Of a stretch of 64,000 bases of DNA, positions 61,701 to 64,000 are shown piece after piece; position 1 is the stretch's first letter, and each line of letters starts with the position of its first letter. Source of the DNA: Tetrahymena thermophila SB210. Taxonomy: Eukaryota; Ciliophora; Oligohymenophorea; Hymenostomatida; Tetrahymenidae. The position numbers and the translations under genes were made by a program. The DNA lies in the NCBI RefSeq assembly GCF_000189635.1, contig NW_002476463.1:372001-436000 (forward strand), in the 5' to 3' direction. The notes beneath the pieces are model-generated. The model was not told where the DNA came from. It was given only the letters and a program-made list of their open reading frames with translations, and searched no databases.

Positions 61701-64000
61701 CCATCTATTATTTTTTTAATTATAATATCTTTGTCATTAATAGAGAGAGATTAAAATCCATAAACTGTATTTTCTATAATTATAGTGCTAAATGGATCCA
61801 TCTACTCTACTAAAAGGTACTAACGGATTTTTTACATTTCCTTTATATCAAATATGTCTGACTTTAAAGTGTATTTATTAAAAGCTCCAGCCAAACAAAA
61901 CTTTATTTTCATCAAATGACTATCATCATTTAAATCTTTGAATTCAAAAATATCGTACATGCTTCCTGCTTCTTTTGGTATTCTCTATTTCAGGTCTTCT
62001 CTCGTACTTAGAATTTCTCTCAAAACCTTTTATTTATCAATTAATTAATAAATGTTTATGAGATATTAAAAAATTTTACTACCTTAGGATCACAAAAATG
62101 CTTTTCACACCATTGTAGTTCTTCTCTAGAAGCTCTTTTCTTCTTAAATTCTTCTATAAAATACCTATCTATTATTCCTTTTAGTGGTTTTTCTTCACTG
62201 CTCCTATCTGGTAAATATTATTAAAAAGAAAGAGTGGGTGCAATAGAACTATCTTAATTTTAAGGATGGTTGGAAGAATTTTTTAATAATTCTAATTGCT
62301 TAGACAAAGGTAATTTGAGTTATTCTTCACTCAAAATTTTAGGAATTGATTGATCCAAAGAAAGAAAATCATTTTATTCTGATTCTTGCCTAATTTACCT
62401 GCTCTGCATTTTAGACTCTTTCCTTAACTTGATAAACTCTAGCTAAGATTAAAAAAATTCATTTTCCCATTCTTAAAATATCTTAAGTTCTAATATCATG
62501 TCAGATTCTTAGCCTTGATCATATCTAAATATCAAATCAGTGAATTAATCAATTTATTTTAAATTGCCACTAATTTTGTAAAAGGGATTAAAAAATGATT
62601 TTCTCTAGCTGTAGATGCTGGCAATAGTGATACATTCTATAAGACAATCGAAAAAGTACCCAAAGCATATGAATTTAGCAAGCTTCAGGTCGCAAGGCAT
62701 GTCATTATAAAATCTACCAAGTTTAGTAACTTTTACTTTTATTTTTTCTTTTTATGTATCAGTGTATTGTATTTTTTTTAGTTTCAAAGCTCCTACTGAC
62801 ATCAAATTTTCCATAGACTAGCAAATGCTATAATCATCAGGTGCTTCTATTGCTCTTTAAAGAACTCTCACAGGGTCTTCAAACAATCTTAAATTTTATG
62901 AATTCTCTAATTACTACTTTTTAGATTTATTTTTAGTAATAGGTCCTGCTATAAGGAAAGCTGTATCTTGCCCATCAAAAACAGGTTTTGTATCAAATTA
63001 CTTCATATAATCTATATCATCAAAATCAGTGCTAAAATTTAATCTCTTTTTTTTCGACTTCTCGCTTTACTTCTCTTTAATTATCTCTTCTATCAAATTA
63101 TTTTATTCAACATCGTCATCATCACCTTTTATTAGATAAAATAAATATGTCAAAAATAAATCAAAGAGTCATTTTAATTTAATATTAAATTTTTATTCAT
63201 TTACTAAGATGAATCTTTTGGTAGTCACTTTCTCCTTCATCTAGAATTTTTATTTTTAAAATAACCTTTTCAATTGGGCATCTTAATATTTCTGGTGTTT
63301 AATAATCTTTTATTTCTGCCATAAAAAATTGTTTAGGAACTAGTCTAATATTTACACCATTGCAGTTTCTGCCAGTCTAATTTAATTAAATTTTTTATAT
63401 TATTGTAAATATTTAATAAAAAAAAATTATTCTTTTACTCTGCCTGCTCTTTGTGTAATTGAAGCCTTTGAAGCCCATTATAGTTCAAGCTTTTCAATTC
63501 CACTTGATGGATTATAATTTATTTCTTTAGTCAAGCAAAAGTCAAACACTACAAAGCAGTTTGGGATAGTAATAGAAGATTCTGCAATATTTGTGGCTAG
63601 AATAATTTTTGTGTAATCTTAATTTCTCCCAAAAAGTTCTTTAGTATTGATGTCTCCCAAACAGGAGTGCAACTCTATGATTTTATATTTATTTTAATTA
63701 TAAATACTCTAATTGGTTTGTTTGAATTCCATCATTATTTAATCTAAGATTGAATGAAGCTTGACGATTTCGTTGTAACCTGGAAGAAATACAAGAATGT
63801 CACCTTTCTTATATGATCTCAGCATAGGTTCTTCCTAAAATTGCACTCTTTTTATTTCTTTAGCAACTATTTTATAAAGATCTTCATTCAATTCAGGTTT
63901 ACGAGCATTAAAATAATTCTTGTTGCATAACTTTTAAGTATCTTTTAAATCCTCTAACCATACTGTCTAAATTTTGTATTTTTAAACTACTTGGATCTCA
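58781..64000 (-). CDS. DExH-box RNA helicase, TDRD9/Spindle-E-like (3' part)
   Basis: The 5' part, with the N-terminus and motifs I-III, lies beyond the right edge. The window begins in RecA domain 2: I-L-V-F-L-P-G-Y-N-E-I (motif IV region), A-T-N-I-A-E-S-S-I-T-I-P (motif V), then F-D-F-C-L-T-K-E and W-A-S-K-A-S-I-T-Q-R-A-G-R joined across an intron (63438-63377) to T-G-R (motif VI). The HA2-type region has L-Q-R-A-I-E-A-P-D-D. More exons lead to a C-terminal Cys/His cluster (C-I-I-C-N-C ... H-x5-H) and TGA at 58781-58783. The F-C-L-T...W-A-S-K pattern is that of TDRD9/Spindle-E helicases, which act in piRNA silencing. In Tetrahymena a comparable role in scnRNA work is possible but only inferred. 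Confidence 0.85.
60930..61430. repeat. Three tandem ~180-bp units inside a helicase intron
   Basis: Within the largest intron of the helicase gene (about 60796-61514), three diverged units of about 170-185 bp follow one another. Each contains a run near TTTAAAAATTTTAAT followed about 80 bases later by the word TGCAAAAT (near 61018, 61197 and 61383) and an AACTTAAATAAT word. They expand an intron that would otherwise be about 200 bp. Confidence 0.7.

Noticed and set aside
1-64000. CRISPR arrays, bacterial operons, ribosome binding sites
   Set aside because: The window is a eukaryotic nuclear genome; the repeats seen are duplications and microsatellites, not spaced direct repeats.

Overview
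The base composition (roughly 78-80% A+T), short introns with GT...AG ends, and coding frames that run through TAA and TAG but always end at TGA point to a ciliate nuclear genome of the Tetrahymena type (TAA/TAG = Gln, TGA the only stop). The clearest proof is in two adjacent PP2A paralogs. The invariant Gln of the GDIHGQ motif is TAG in one (54802-54804) and CAA in the other. A standard-code reading breaks almost every gene here, so gene limits below come from reading with TGA as sole stop and splicing by eye.
Layout. Positions 1-20300 are gene-poor. Positions 1-12850 hold at least two copies of a multi-kilobase duplicated block plus a third, more diverged one. These contain decayed plus-strand TPR-type genes and minus-strand members of an unrecognised 239-240-residue protein family. 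Three members of that family look intact (9964-10742, 13024-13828, 16836-17628), one is broken by a one-base deletion (6166-6926) and one is a remnant (about 1740-2000). A 491-bp tandem duplication lies near 19 kb.
From 20300 rightward the window is ordinary gene space. In order it holds IFT172 (minus), a double-FHA protein with a lipidation-type N-terminus (plus), a complete cullin (plus), a ZSWIM7/SWS1-like SWIM-finger protein (minus), a small poly-Ser protein (minus), a poly(A) polymerase (plus), an unrecognised Gln-rich acidic protein (minus), an alpha/beta hydrolase (minus), two tandem PP2A catalytic subunits (minus), and the 3' part of a large DExH-box helicase resembling TDRD9/Spindle-E and running off the right edge (minus).
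The right-hand genes do not form a pathway: they are independent housekeeping functions (ciliary transport, ubiquitin ligation, recombination, mRNA 3' processing, dephosphorylation, RNA helicase work). No tRNA, rRNA, CRISPR, telomere repeat or Tetrahymena chromosome-breakage 15-mer was seen. The best candidate for something undescribed is the clustered 240-residue family and its association with decayed TPR genes.
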